Assembly (NCBI GenBank): GCA_937881255.1
Contig: CALGFH010000425.1
Location: forward strand, 1-14,660
DNA: 14,660 bases
Reading direction: 5' to 3'
Source: an uncultured Actinomycetes bacterium
GTDB taxonomy: Bacteria > Actinomycetota > CALGFH01
Notes under the pieces: model-generated
What the model was told of the DNA's origin: nothing
Seen by the model: the letters and a program-made list of their open reading frames with translations, nothing else
Databases searched by the model: none
Program-made: the position numbers and the translations under genes
In this document: positions 1 through 5,927 of the stretch, piece after piece
Position numbering within the stretch: position 1 is the first letter of the stretch
Layout: each line of letters begins with the position of its first letter

Positions 1-306
1 GCCCGCGAGGTGGTCCTCGGCCAGACCCAGCAGGGCGGCGCGCCGTCCCCGTTCGACCGGATCCTCGGCACCCGGCTGGCCGCGCACTCGATCGACTGGC
101 TCAGCCATCACATCGGGGGCGCCGACCCCGGCGGCGCCATCATCGGGCTGTCCGAGGGCAAGGTCCGGGTGCGGCCGCTGCGGGAGGCCGAGGAGCTGGC
201 CGACTGGGAGCACCGGCGCCCGCTGCGGCAGTGGTGGATGGAGCTGCGGCCGCTCATCGACGTGCTGGCCGACCGGCTGGCGCTGCCGTCCACGCCGCCG
301 GGCTGA
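1..306 (+). CDS. 6-phosphofructokinase, C-terminal 101 residues (partial, eukaryotic-type C-half)
   Basis: This is the end of a phosphofructokinase, which phosphorylates fructose 6-phosphate in glycolysis. The frame is open from base 1, so the start lies upstream of the window; stop TGA is at 304-306. The signature LGQTQQGGAPSPFDR is the family's sugar-binding loop. The tail DWEHRRPLRQWWMELRPL closely matches what I recall of the C-terminal half of animal PFK-1 (DFEHRIPKEQWWLKLRP). In single-domain bacterial enzymes the loop normally reads LGHxQRGG, with His and Arg contacting fructose 6-phosphate; here both are Gln. The QQGG form is what the regulatory C-half of two-half eukaryotic PFKs carries. 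I infer a two-half PFK whose N-half is upstream, but a single-domain enzyme with a divergent site cannot be excluded. Confidence 0.8.
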   Translation, partial: AREVVLGQTQQGGAPSPFDRILGTRLAAHSIDWLSHHIGGADPGGAIIGLSEGKVRVRPLREAEELADWEHRRPLRQWWMELRPLIDVLADRLALPSTPPG

Positions 307-329
307 CCGGCCTCCAGGCCGCGGCCGGT
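306..329. terminator. Hairpin shared by two convergent genes
   Basis: ACCGGCC (306-312) and GGCCGGT (323-329) form a perfect 7-bp stem around a 10-nt loop. The stem touches the stop codons of both the phosphofructokinase (304-306, plus) and the small HATPase-like gene (329-331, minus). The two genes are only 22 nt apart, so this hairpin is the only candidate bidirectional terminator between them. No T-run follows on either strand. Confidence 0.45.
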
Positions 330-847
330 CAGTTGCCCGAGCGGGCCTCGCGGAGCTCGAAGGAGACGACCTTGCCGGTCCCGGGGGCGGTCCAGTCGTC
401 GTCGCGGACCTCGATCCGGACCATGTCGCCGCCGGCGTCGACGGTCAGCTCGACCGGGGCGTCGGTGTGGCGCAGGGCGCTGGCCACCAGCTCGCTGGCC
501 ATCCGGCCGGCGTCGTCGACCAGGCTGATGGGGCCGGCATAGGTCACCGCCTCGGCGGCGAACGCGCCCGCCTTGCCCGGGGCCTGCGGGCCGGCGTCCA
601 GCCAGGCCCGGCGGCGGCGCTCCGGGCCCCGGCCCAGCACCCGGTGCGACGGCAGGGCGCCTCCCACCGACGGCGGGCAGGTCGGGCACTCCAGCTCCTG
701 GCCGGCCTCGACCGGCTGCTGGACGTGGCGGAGATGCTGGCAGTCGAGGCGCACCCAGCGGCCGGGGTTGCCGGTGATCTCGGTGGCCAGCCGGGCTGCC
801 TTCAGGGTTCCGGTGTCGGGGACGACGGGAAAGAGGTTGTGCGCCAA
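329..847 (-). CDS. Degenerate HATPase (anti-sigma-kinase-like) protein with Cys/His cluster
   Basis: The 172-residue protein has a C-terminal half (about residues 90-165) resembling the GHKL ATPase fold of RsbW/SpoIIAB-type anti-sigma kinases: a helix ASELVASALRHT, then strands ending in IEVRDDD. Key nucleotide-binding features are missing. The N-box Asn is Ser (E119-x3-S123), the DxGxG loop is replaced by DDDWTAPG, and the protein stops before the second glycine box. The N-terminal half has Cys36, His38, His41, Cys54 and Cys57 (DCQHLRH and CPTC), which could bind zinc or sense redox state. The start is TTG at 847-845 with only a weak ribosome binding site; GTG at 857-855 lies in another frame. 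It is transcribed divergently from the acyl-CoA synthetase. Loss of ATP-binding residues suggests a binding-only regulator. Function is unknown. Confidence 0.65.
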   Translation of the reverse strand: MAHNLFPVVPDTGTLKAARLATEITGNPGRWVRLDCQHLRHVQQPVEAGQELECPTCPPSVGGALPSHRVLGRGPERRRRAWLDAGPQAPGKAGAFAAEAVTYAGPISLVDDAGRMASELVASALRHTDAPVELTVDAGGDMVRIEVRDDDWTAPGTGKVVSFELREARSGN

Positions 848-883
848 GGGCGATCACACCAATCGGGGAAGCGAACGGCGGCG

Positions 884-911
884 ATGACGGGAACTGCCTT
901 CCAGGTACGAT
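884..911 (+). promoter_or_regulatory. Candidate sigma-A-type promoter of the synthetase/dehydrogenase pair
   Basis: ATGACG (884-889) and TACGAT (906-911) are separated by 16 nt and lie about 45 nt upstream of the GTG start at 957. They resemble TTGACA and TATAAT. On the opposite strand the same A/T-containing patch reads TATCGT, so it could also serve the divergent small HATPase gene. Call by pattern only. Confidence 0.35.
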
Positions 912-956
912 ACGGCCGGATCGGGGCCTGAGAGAAGACCTGATCGGGAGAATTGG

Positions 957-2477
957 GTGTCGGAAACCAGAAGTTCACAGAGCTGGCGGGCCCACCTGCC
1001 CGCCGGGACCGGCCAGGACCAGCCCGATCTGCTGGCCGCCGGGAGCCTCCCGGCCGCCTGGCGGCGGCTGGCCCAGGCCGCTCCCGGCCGGCCGGCGCTG
1101 TGGGCCGCCGAGCCGGGCTGGAGGTCGCGGGGCGAGCTGGACGAGGCCAGCGCCCGGGTCGCCGGACGGCTGCGGCGGGCCGGGCTGGCCGCCGGGGACC
1201 GGGTGCTGGTCAGCGCGGCCACCTCCATGGACCTGGTCGTGGCCTACCTCGGCGCCCTGCGCATGGGCCTGGTGGTGGTGCCGGTCAACACCGCCTACCG
1301 GGAGCGCGAGGTGGCCCACATCGTCGGCGACGCCCGGCCGCGGGCGGCCGTGGTCGACGACCCGGAGCGCGGCAGCTGGGCGCGGCGCGCGGCCGGGGGC
1401 GACCTGCTGGTCACCGGGCCCGAGGTCGCCCTGCCCGACGGCGACCCGCCGCCGCTGGACGGGGCCGGCCCCGGCGACCCGGCCCTGCTCTGCTACACCT
1501 CGGGCACCACCGGCGCCCCCAAGGGGGCCGTGCTGGCCCACGGCAACCTGCTGGCCAGCGCCGAGGCCCTGCGCCTGGCCTGGCGCTGGGAGCAGGGCGA
1601 CCGGCTGGTGCTGGCCCTGCCCCTGTTCCACATCCACGGCCTCGGGGTCGGCCTGCACGGCACCCTGCTGGCCGGGGCGTCGGCCGTGCTGCTGCCCCGC
1701 TTCGAGGTCGGCGCCGTCCTGGACGCGGCCCGCGACCACCAGGCGACCCTGTTCTTCGGGGTGCCGACCATGTACGCCCGGCTGGCCGCCTCGCCCCGGG
1801 CGGCCGAGCTGGGCCGGCTGCGGCTGTGCGTCTCCGGGTCGGCGCCGCTGCCCCCGACGGTGTTCGAGCGCCTGGCCGAGCGGGCCGGCCAGCGGGTGCT
1901 GGAGCGCTACGGCATGACCGAGACGATCATGAACGTGTCCAACCCCTACGACGGCCAGCGCCGGCCGGGCACGGTCGGGCTGCCCCTGCCCGGGGTCGAG
2001 CTGCGCCTGGCCGGGGGCGACCAGGGCGAGGTCCTGCTGCGGGGTCCCAACGTCTTCTCCGGCTACTGGGGCAACCCGGCGGCGACGGCCGAGGCGTTCG
2101 ACCCCGACGGCTGGTTCCGCACCGGCGACCTGGGCAGCTTCGACGACCACGGCTACCTGCGCATCGAGGGCCGCAGCAAGGAGCTGATCATCACCGGCGG
2201 CTACAACGTCCACCCCCGCGAGGTCGAGGAGCTGCTGGGAGAGCACCCGGGGGTGGCCGAGGCGGCGGTCGTCGGCACCCCATCGGAGGAGTGGGGCGAG
2301 CAGGTGACCGCCTTCGTCGTCCCCGCCGACCCGGGCGCCCCGCCCGGCCGCGAGGAGCTGCTGGCCTTCGCCGCCGAGCGGCTGGCCGCCTTCAAACGGC
2401 CCCGGGTGGTCCACTACGTGGAGGCGTTGCCCCGCAACGCCCTTGGCAAGGTCATGAAGCACGAGCTGCGGGCCTGA
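957..2477 (+). CDS. matB: Acyl-CoA synthetase of the malonyl-CoA synthetase (MatB) type
   Basis: The 506-residue protein is an ANL-superfamily ligase that activates a carboxylic acid as acyl-AMP and transfers it to CoA in the cytoplasm. Motifs in order: P-loop YTSGTTGAPKG (180-190), the loop LPLFHIHGLGVGLH (221-234), RYGMTET (317-323), WFRTGDLG (386-393), and the catalytic A10 Lys498 in NALGKVMKH. The stretch TETIMNVSNPYDG followed by PGTVGLPLPGV is typical of MatB/ACSF3-type malonyl- or methylmalonyl-CoA synthetases, and the length fits that group. The start is GTG 957, preceded by GGGAG (946-950) at 6-nt spacing. The dehydrogenase starts 17 nt downstream, so the two are probably co-transcribed. 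That neighbour makes acetoacetate or another short 3-oxo or dicarboxylic acid a possible alternative substrate; this is inference. Confidence 0.88.
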   Translation: MSETRSSQSWRAHLPAGTGQDQPDLLAAGSLPAAWRRLAQAAPGRPALWAAEPGWRSRGELDEASARVAGRLRRAGLAAGDRVLVSAATSMDLVVAYLGALRMGLVVVPVNTAYREREVAHIVGDARPRAAVVDDPERGSWARRAAGGDLLVTGPEVALPDGDPPPLDGAGPGDPALLCYTSGTTGAPKGAVLAHGNLLASAEALRLAWRWEQGDRLVLALPLFHIHGLGVGLHGTLLAGASAVLLPRFEVGAVLDAARDHQATLFFGVPTMYARLAASPRAAELGRLRLCVSGSAPLPPTVFERLAERAGQRVLERYGMTETIMNVSNPYDGQRRPGTVGLPLPGVELRLAGGDQGEVLLRGPNVFSGYWGNPAATAEAFDPDGWFRTGDLGSFDDHGYLRIEGRSKELIITGGYNVHPREVEELLGEHPGVAEAAVVGTPSEEWGEQVTAFVVPADPGAPPGREELLAFAAERLAAFKRPRVVHYVEALPRNALGKVMKHELRA

Positions 2478-2494
2478 GCCCGCGGGGAGGTTCG

Positions 2495-3244
2495 ATGGAC
2501 GTCGACCTGGGCGGCAGGACCGCCATCGTCACCGGCGGGGCCAGCGGCATCGGCGAGGCCTGCGCGCGCCGCCTGGCCGGGGCGGGGGCCAAGGTCACCG
2601 TGATCGACCTCGACGCCGGGGGCGCCGCCCGGGTCGCCGACGACCTCGGCGGCACCCCGGTGGCCGCCGACCTGACCGACCCGGCCGCCTTGGACGCCCT
2701 CGACCTGGCCGCCGACATCCTGGTCAACAACGCCGGCTTCCAGCACGTGGCCCCGGTCGAGGAGTTCCCCCCCGAGCGGTTCGCGGCCATGCTCGCCCTG
2801 ATGGTGGAAGCCCCCTTCCGCCTCGCCCGGGCGGTCCTCCCCGGCATGTACGACCGCGGCTGGGGCCGGATCGTCAACATCTCCTCCGTCCACGGCCTCC
2901 GCGCCTCCCCCTACAAGAGCGCCTACGTCGCCGCCAAGCACGGCCTGGAGGGCCTCTCCAAGGTCCTCGCCCTGGAGGGCGGCCCCCGCGGCGTCACCTC
3001 CAACTGCATCTGCCCCGCCTACGTCCGCACCCCCCTGGTCGAGGGCCAGATCGCCGACCAGGCCCGCATCCACGACATCTCCGAGTCCGACGTGATCGAG
3101 CAGGTCATGCTCACCGAGCCCGCCATCAAGCGCCTCCTTGAGCCCAACGAGGTCGCCGACGCCCTCCTCTACCTCTGCTCCCCCGCCGCCGCCTTCGTCA
3201 ACGGCACCTCCCTGATCCTCGACGGCGGCTGGACCGCCCGCTGA
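2495..3244 (+). CDS. D-3-hydroxybutyrate dehydrogenase (SDR family)
   Basis: This 249-residue short-chain dehydrogenase should interconvert D-3-hydroxybutyrate and acetoacetate with NAD(H). The Rossmann motif TGGASGIG is at 13-20, NNAG at 78-81, catalytic Ser131, and the YxxxK pair Tyr144/Lys148; the protein ends DGGWTAR, as 3-HBDHs do. Pocket residues I recall from the Pseudomonas fragi enzyme (Gln94, His144, Lys152, Gln196, Trp257) all align at a constant offset of 11: Gln83, His133, Lys141, Gln185 and Trp246; Trp187 is Tyr176 here. The ATG at 2495 follows GGGGAGG (2484-2490). It lies 17 nt after the acyl-CoA synthetase, as expected for 3-hydroxybutyrate or PHB-derived carbon being oxidised and then activated to CoA. 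In the second half Leu codons lean to CTC, whereas the synthetase uses mostly CTG. The reading frame extends far upstream without stops but only this part is coding. Confidence 0.9.
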   Translation: MDVDLGGRTAIVTGGASGIGEACARRLAGAGAKVTVIDLDAGGAARVADDLGGTPVAADLTDPAALDALDLAADILVNNAGFQHVAPVEEFPPERFAAMLALMVEAPFRLARAVLPGMYDRGWGRIVNISSVHGLRASPYKSAYVAAKHGLEGLSKVLALEGGPRGVTSNCICPAYVRTPLVEGQIADQARIHDISESDVIEQVMLTEPAIKRLLEPNEVADALLYLCSPAAAFVNGTSLILDGGWTAR

Positions 3245-3294
3245 CGCGGGAGCAGATCCGATCCAGTCCGCCGGGGACGTGGATGGGTCGAGCC

Positions 3295-3362
3295 CGGCAG
3301 AGGTCGGGGCCGGCAAGAAGTCGGAGTCGGCAGAAGTCAGGGTCCGGCAAGAGGTCGGGGCT
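3295..3362. repeat. Four degenerate tandem copies of an about 17-bp unit
   Basis: Consensus CGGCARGARGTCGGRGTC. Copies lie at 3295-3310, 3311-3327, 3328-3344 and 3345-3362, each beginning CGGCA and differing from its neighbours at a few positions. Unit lengths are 16, 17, 17 and 18 nt, so this is not a coding repeat. It directly precedes the left arm of the inverted repeat. Confidence 0.7.
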
Positions 3363-3375
3363 CGCGAAAGAACAT

Positions 3376-3404
3376 GCGGGGGCTTCGCCCCCTGCCCCCC
3401 AACC
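3376..3404 (+). repeat. Left arm of an imperfect inverted repeat, itself a hairpin
   Basis: GGGGGC (3378-3383), loop TTC and GCCCCC (3387-3392) form a strong stem-loop; the arm runs on through TGCCCCCCAACC. It matches the reverse complement of 3601-3630 with one substitution and two single-base gaps. It may stop transcription arriving from the dehydrogenase, although no T-run follows. Confidence 0.7.
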
Positions 3405-3498
3405 TGATCGTGACGGCGGTCGGACGAGTGTCGGCCGGGGGGGTGTGGACGGCCGCCGGAACTCCACCGGCCGGGGTGCTAGGTTCCCCACCGGGGGG

Positions 3499-3518
3499 CC
3501 CGAGCACCCGGGCTCGGG
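3499..3518. repeat. 7-bp stem-loop inside the repeat island
   Basis: CCCGAGC (3499-3505) pairs perfectly with GCTCGGG (3512-3518) around loop ACCCGG. It borders the first 45-bp tandem unit. Role unknown. Confidence 0.5.
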
Positions 3519-3603
3519 GTGATCCGCGCCCATCCTCGGGGGTGGGGCAGGAGCGGGTTCGGGGTGATCCGCGCCCGGGTTCGGGGGCGGGGCAGGAGCG
3601 GGT
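3514..3603. repeat. Two 45-bp tandem direct repeats
   Basis: Units at 3514-3558 and 3559-3603 both begin TCGGGGTGATCCGCGCCC and end GGGGCAGGAGCGGGT. They differ at a 5-base block (ATCCT-like versus GGGTT-like) and one further base. A third copy would begin at 3604 but merges at once into the right inverted-repeat arm. The pair fills most of the right half of the segment enclosed by the two arms. Confidence 0.8.
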
Positions 3604-3630
3604 TCGGGGGGGCAGGGGCGGAGCCCCCGC
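3601..3630 (-). repeat. Right arm of the imperfect inverted repeat
   Basis: Read on the minus strand this begins GCGGGGGCTCCGCCCCTGCC and ends CCCGAACC, matching the left arm at 3376-3404. Its GGGGC/GCCCC core also forms a hairpin. It lies about 50 nt beyond the stop of the histidine kinase and is the best candidate for that gene's terminator structure. Confidence 0.7.
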
Positions 3631-3682
3631 AAGCACAAATGCCGGGACCCTGTCCAGGACGGCGGCCGCGCGACCGTGCGGG

Positions 3683-5449
3683 CTAGCCCTTGGGGCGGGG
3701 GAGCCAGAGCTCGACGGTGGTGCCCATGCCGGGGGCGCTGGCGATGCGGCACCAGCCGCCGGCCATGGTGGCCTGCTCGCGCATGCTGATGAGGCCGAGG
3801 TGGCCGGCCGGGCGGCGCTCGACCAGGCCGGGGAGGAAGCCGGCGCCGTCGTCGCTGACCCGGGCCAGGACGCCGCCCTCGACCTCCTCGAGGCGGACCG
3901 CGACCCGCTGGGCGTGGGCGTGGGCGCGCACGTTGGCCAGTGCCTCCTGGACGATCCGGTAGGCGACCACCCGCAGCTCGGCGGGCAGCTCCCCGGCCGA
4001 TTCGTCGCTGACCTGGACCACGAAGCCGGCCAGCTCGCCGGCCCGCCTGGCGTACTGGTCGAGGGCCGCGGCCAGCCCGACCTCGTCGAGCAGGGGCGGG
4101 CGCAGCTCGAAGACGAGCTGACGGAGCCGGCCGACGCTCTCGGTGGCCGTGGCCGCCAGCCGCTCCAGCAGCTCGGTGGAGCGGGGGTCGCGCAGCCGAC
4201 CCCCGAGCGCCTGGAGCTGCAGGGTGACGGCCACCATGGCCTGGATGGCGTCGTCGTGGATGTCGCCGGCGACCTGGCGCCGCTCCTGCTCCTGGCTGGT
4301 CACCACCCGCGCCAGCAGGGAGCGGCGCTGCTCGTCGGCCTGGCGCAGGCTGCGCATGGTCCGGTGGTGCTCGGTGACGTCGCGCAGCATCATCAGCCAG
4401 CCGATCGGCGGCCCCTGCCGGTCGGGCATGGCCACCACCGTCGGCTCGTACCGCCGGGTGGCCCCCTCCCGGGTCACGACCAGCTCCTCGGGCAGGCTCC
4501 CGGCGGCCCCGTTGCCGGCCGCCAGCCGGTCGCGGACCGCGTCGGCCGCCTCCGGCAGCAGGTCCCCCAGGGGGTGGCCGACGGCGTCGGCCAGGGACCG
4601 GCCGAGCAGCCGCTCGGCCGGCGGGTTGGCGTCGACCACCCGTCGGAGCGGGTCGAGCACCAGCACCGCTTCGGAGATGGTCTCGAACACCAGGCCGCGG
4701 GCCACCGGGCGGATGCCGAGCAGCCGGAACCGGAACAGCCCCCAGACCAGCACCAGGCAGGACACGATGAGCAGGAACGGCGTCAGGTCGATCCGCCCGA
4801 ACGGCCCCACGTCGAAGTTGTAGAGCAGGTTGAACCCGTAGGGCACGACCAGGCTGACGATCAGGATGGTGGTGACCCGCCGGTAGACCCGCGAGGCGCG
4901 GACCAGGGCCGCCACCATCAGGATCAGGCTGCCCCACATCACCACGCCGGAGTAGACCAGGTGGGGCCAGAACAGCGGGCCGGGCTCGGCCACGGCGTCC
5001 GGGTCGGCGGCCGCCGCCTCCGGGTACCAGCGGATCAGGTCGTGGGTGGCGGCGTTGGCCAGCAGGAGCAGGACCACCAGGGGGTGGATGGCCAGCAGGG
5101 CCAGGTTGCGCCCGTTCACCCACGACCCGCGCCCGGCGAACAGCGCCGCGAACGCGAACCAGGCCGGCGGGAGCAGCACCAGGCCGACGTACTTGACGTC
5201 GCCCCAGCGCTCCTTGGCCGCCAGGTCGGTCGCGCTCAGCTCGGCCGCGTAGGTCCCGGCCCAGAGCAGCAGCGCCACCAGCACCAGGGCGAGGGCGGCC
5301 CCGGCCGAGCCGCCTCGCCGCCGCCACACATAGACCGCCATGGCCACGAACACCGCGGTGGTGGCGAGCATGGCCAGCCCGGCGCCGGTCCATTGCCAGG
5401 CGGCGGCTACTGCTTGGGTGCCGGGTGCGACCCGGGGCTGCTGAACCAT
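3683..5449 (-). CDS. Orphan 7-TM sensor histidine kinase with PAS domain (NarL/HisKA_3 type)
   Basis: This 588-residue membrane sensor kinase has seven hydrophobic segments near residues 22-42, 50-68, 86-106, 115-133, 163-183, 193-212 and 221-240, resembling the N-terminal 7TM sensor of some kinases. A PAS domain follows (about 253-360). The HisKA_3 phospho-acceptor helix has His398 in GDIHDD. The HATPase domain has N-box Asn506 (QEALANVRAH), SDDGAGF (532-538), GHLGLISMRE (549-558) and GMGTTVELWLP near the C-terminus. All catalytic elements are present, so it should autophosphorylate and pass phosphate to a NarL-type regulator. No response regulator is adjacent, so the partner is elsewhere or beyond this window. 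The start is ATG 5449 with a weak ribosome binding site. It lies 67 nt after the small unknown gene on the same strand. Confidence 0.92.
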   Translation of the reverse strand: MVQQPRVAPGTQAVAAAWQWTGAGLAMLATTAVFVAMAVYVWRRRGGSAGAALALVLVALLLWAGTYAAELSATDLAAKERWGDVKYVGLVLLPPAWFAFAALFAGRGSWVNGRNLALLAIHPLVVLLLLANAATHDLIRWYPEAAAADPDAVAEPGPLFWPHLVYSGVVMWGSLILMVAALVRASRVYRRVTTILIVSLVVPYGFNLLYNFDVGPFGRIDLTPFLLIVSCLVLVWGLFRFRLLGIRPVARGLVFETISEAVLVLDPLRRVVDANPPAERLLGRSLADAVGHPLGDLLPEAADAVRDRLAAGNGAAGSLPEELVVTREGATRRYEPTVVAMPDRQGPPIGWLMMLRDVTEHHRTMRSLRQADEQRRSLLARVVTSQEQERRQVAGDIHDDAIQAMVAVTLQLQALGGRLRDPRSTELLERLAATATESVGRLRQLVFELRPPLLDEVGLAAALDQYARRAGELAGFVVQVSDESAGELPAELRVVAYRIVQEALANVRAHAHAQRVAVRLEEVEGGVLARVSDDGAGFLPGLVERRPAGHLGLISMREQATMAGGWCRIASAPGMGTTVELWLPRPKG

Positions 5450-5494
5450 CGTCCGAAGCGGGCATTCTTCAACATCTGCGGAGCAGGTGGGACT

Positions 5495-5506
5495 CCGCTC
5501 GAGCGG
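5495..5506. promoter_or_regulatory. Perfect 12-bp palindrome between kinase and small gene
   Basis: CCGCTCGAGCGG is a perfect two-fold palindrome in the 67-nt gap upstream of the histidine kinase start. The size and position would suit a dimeric regulator's operator, but a 12-bp GC palindrome can also arise by chance in such GC-rich DNA. Confidence 0.25.
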
Positions 5507-5516
5507 TTCGAGACGG

Positions 5517-5846
5517 TTAGCTGCCTGTGCCGTCGTGCGGGTCGAAGGCGGCGGCCAGGGCCTTGGTCAGCGTCAGGAGCACCTCGGGGTCGACCAGCTC
5601 GTCCCCGGCGTCGCTCTGGGCGTCCGCGAGCACCTGCCCGACCGCGTTCTCCAGGGCGTGCTGGCTGTCCTGGAGCCGGAGCAGGAATTCGGGCTCGTCG
5701 AAGGCGAGTCGGCGGAGCAGGCCGAGCGTCCGGCCGATGGCGAGCAGCCGGTCGGCGTCACCGGCATGGAACGCTCCGCGGAGCGCGGTGGCGACGGCGT
5801 TCAGCAGCTTGTTGGGCCCGTCCATCTGCAGTCCCCAGTGCGGCAT
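5517..5846 (-). CDS. Small helical protein of unknown function
   Basis: A 109-residue protein that I do not recognise. It looks all-helical and soluble, with Leu/Ala-rich amphipathic stretches (LLAIGRTLGLLRRLAF, PEVLLTLTKALAAAF) and an acidic middle. No Cys, signal peptide or membrane segment is visible. The ATG at 5846 is preceded by a good ribosome binding site (GGGAGG on the minus strand, at 5851-5856), which favours a real gene. It sits between the cyclase stop (81 nt upstream in the direction of transcription) and the histidine kinase start (67 nt downstream), all on the minus strand, so it is probably co-transcribed. An accessory role in that signalling cluster is inference only. Confidence 0.65.
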   Translation of the reverse strand: MPHWGLQMDGPNKLLNAVATALRGAFHAGDADRLLAIGRTLGLLRRLAFDEPEFLLRLQDSQHALENAVGQVLADAQSDAGDELVDPEVLLTLTKALAAAFDPHDGTGS

Positions 5847-5927
5847 GCCGGCCTCCCTGCTCGCTGACCCACGGCGCCGTTGATCTTGGCCGACCCCGGT
5901 CGGGCCGGCAAGTCCCGGCGACCCGGC

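Larger units (their letters stand above)
3245..3682. other. Non-coding repeat island between convergent genes
   Basis: These 438 nt lie between the stop codons of the plus-strand dehydrogenase and the minus-strand histidine kinase. I see no plausible gene. The stretch holds, in order, four degenerate copies of an about 17-bp unit, a GC-rich hairpin that is the left arm of an inverted repeat, a second 7-bp hairpin, two 45-bp tandem units, and the right inverted-repeat arm. Open frames across it translate to Pro/Arg/Gly-rich low-complexity sequence with no family features and no good ribosome binding site. Transcription from both sides should end here. Confidence 0.7.

Noticed and set aside
108..857. 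Long minus-strand open frame overlapping the HATPase-like gene
   Set aside because: Its translation is almost entirely Arg/Pro/Gly/Ala low complexity, as expected for a shadow frame in GC-rich DNA; the other frame has a recognisable fold.
853..866. CRP-like half site (TGTGA on the minus strand) near the HATPase-like gene start
   Set aside because: No matching TCACA half at the right spacing; a single pentamer is expected by chance.
953..3244. Single 763-codon frame that would fuse the synthetase region to the dehydrogenase
   Set aside because: Before 2495 it is the +1 shadow of the synthetase, without family features; the dehydrogenase has its own ribosome binding site and ATG.
3337..3636. 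Minus-strand 99-codon frame through the repeat island, with a 15-residue repeat
   Set aside because: The repeat merely translates the 45-bp DNA repeat; the composition is Pro/Arg-rich and I see no start signal or conserved feature.
5888..5906. GGCCGAC...GTCGG hairpin after the cyclase stop as a terminator
   Set aside because: The stem has a bulge and lacks a T-run in the transcribed direction, and the downstream gene on the same strand is close, so termination is not supported.
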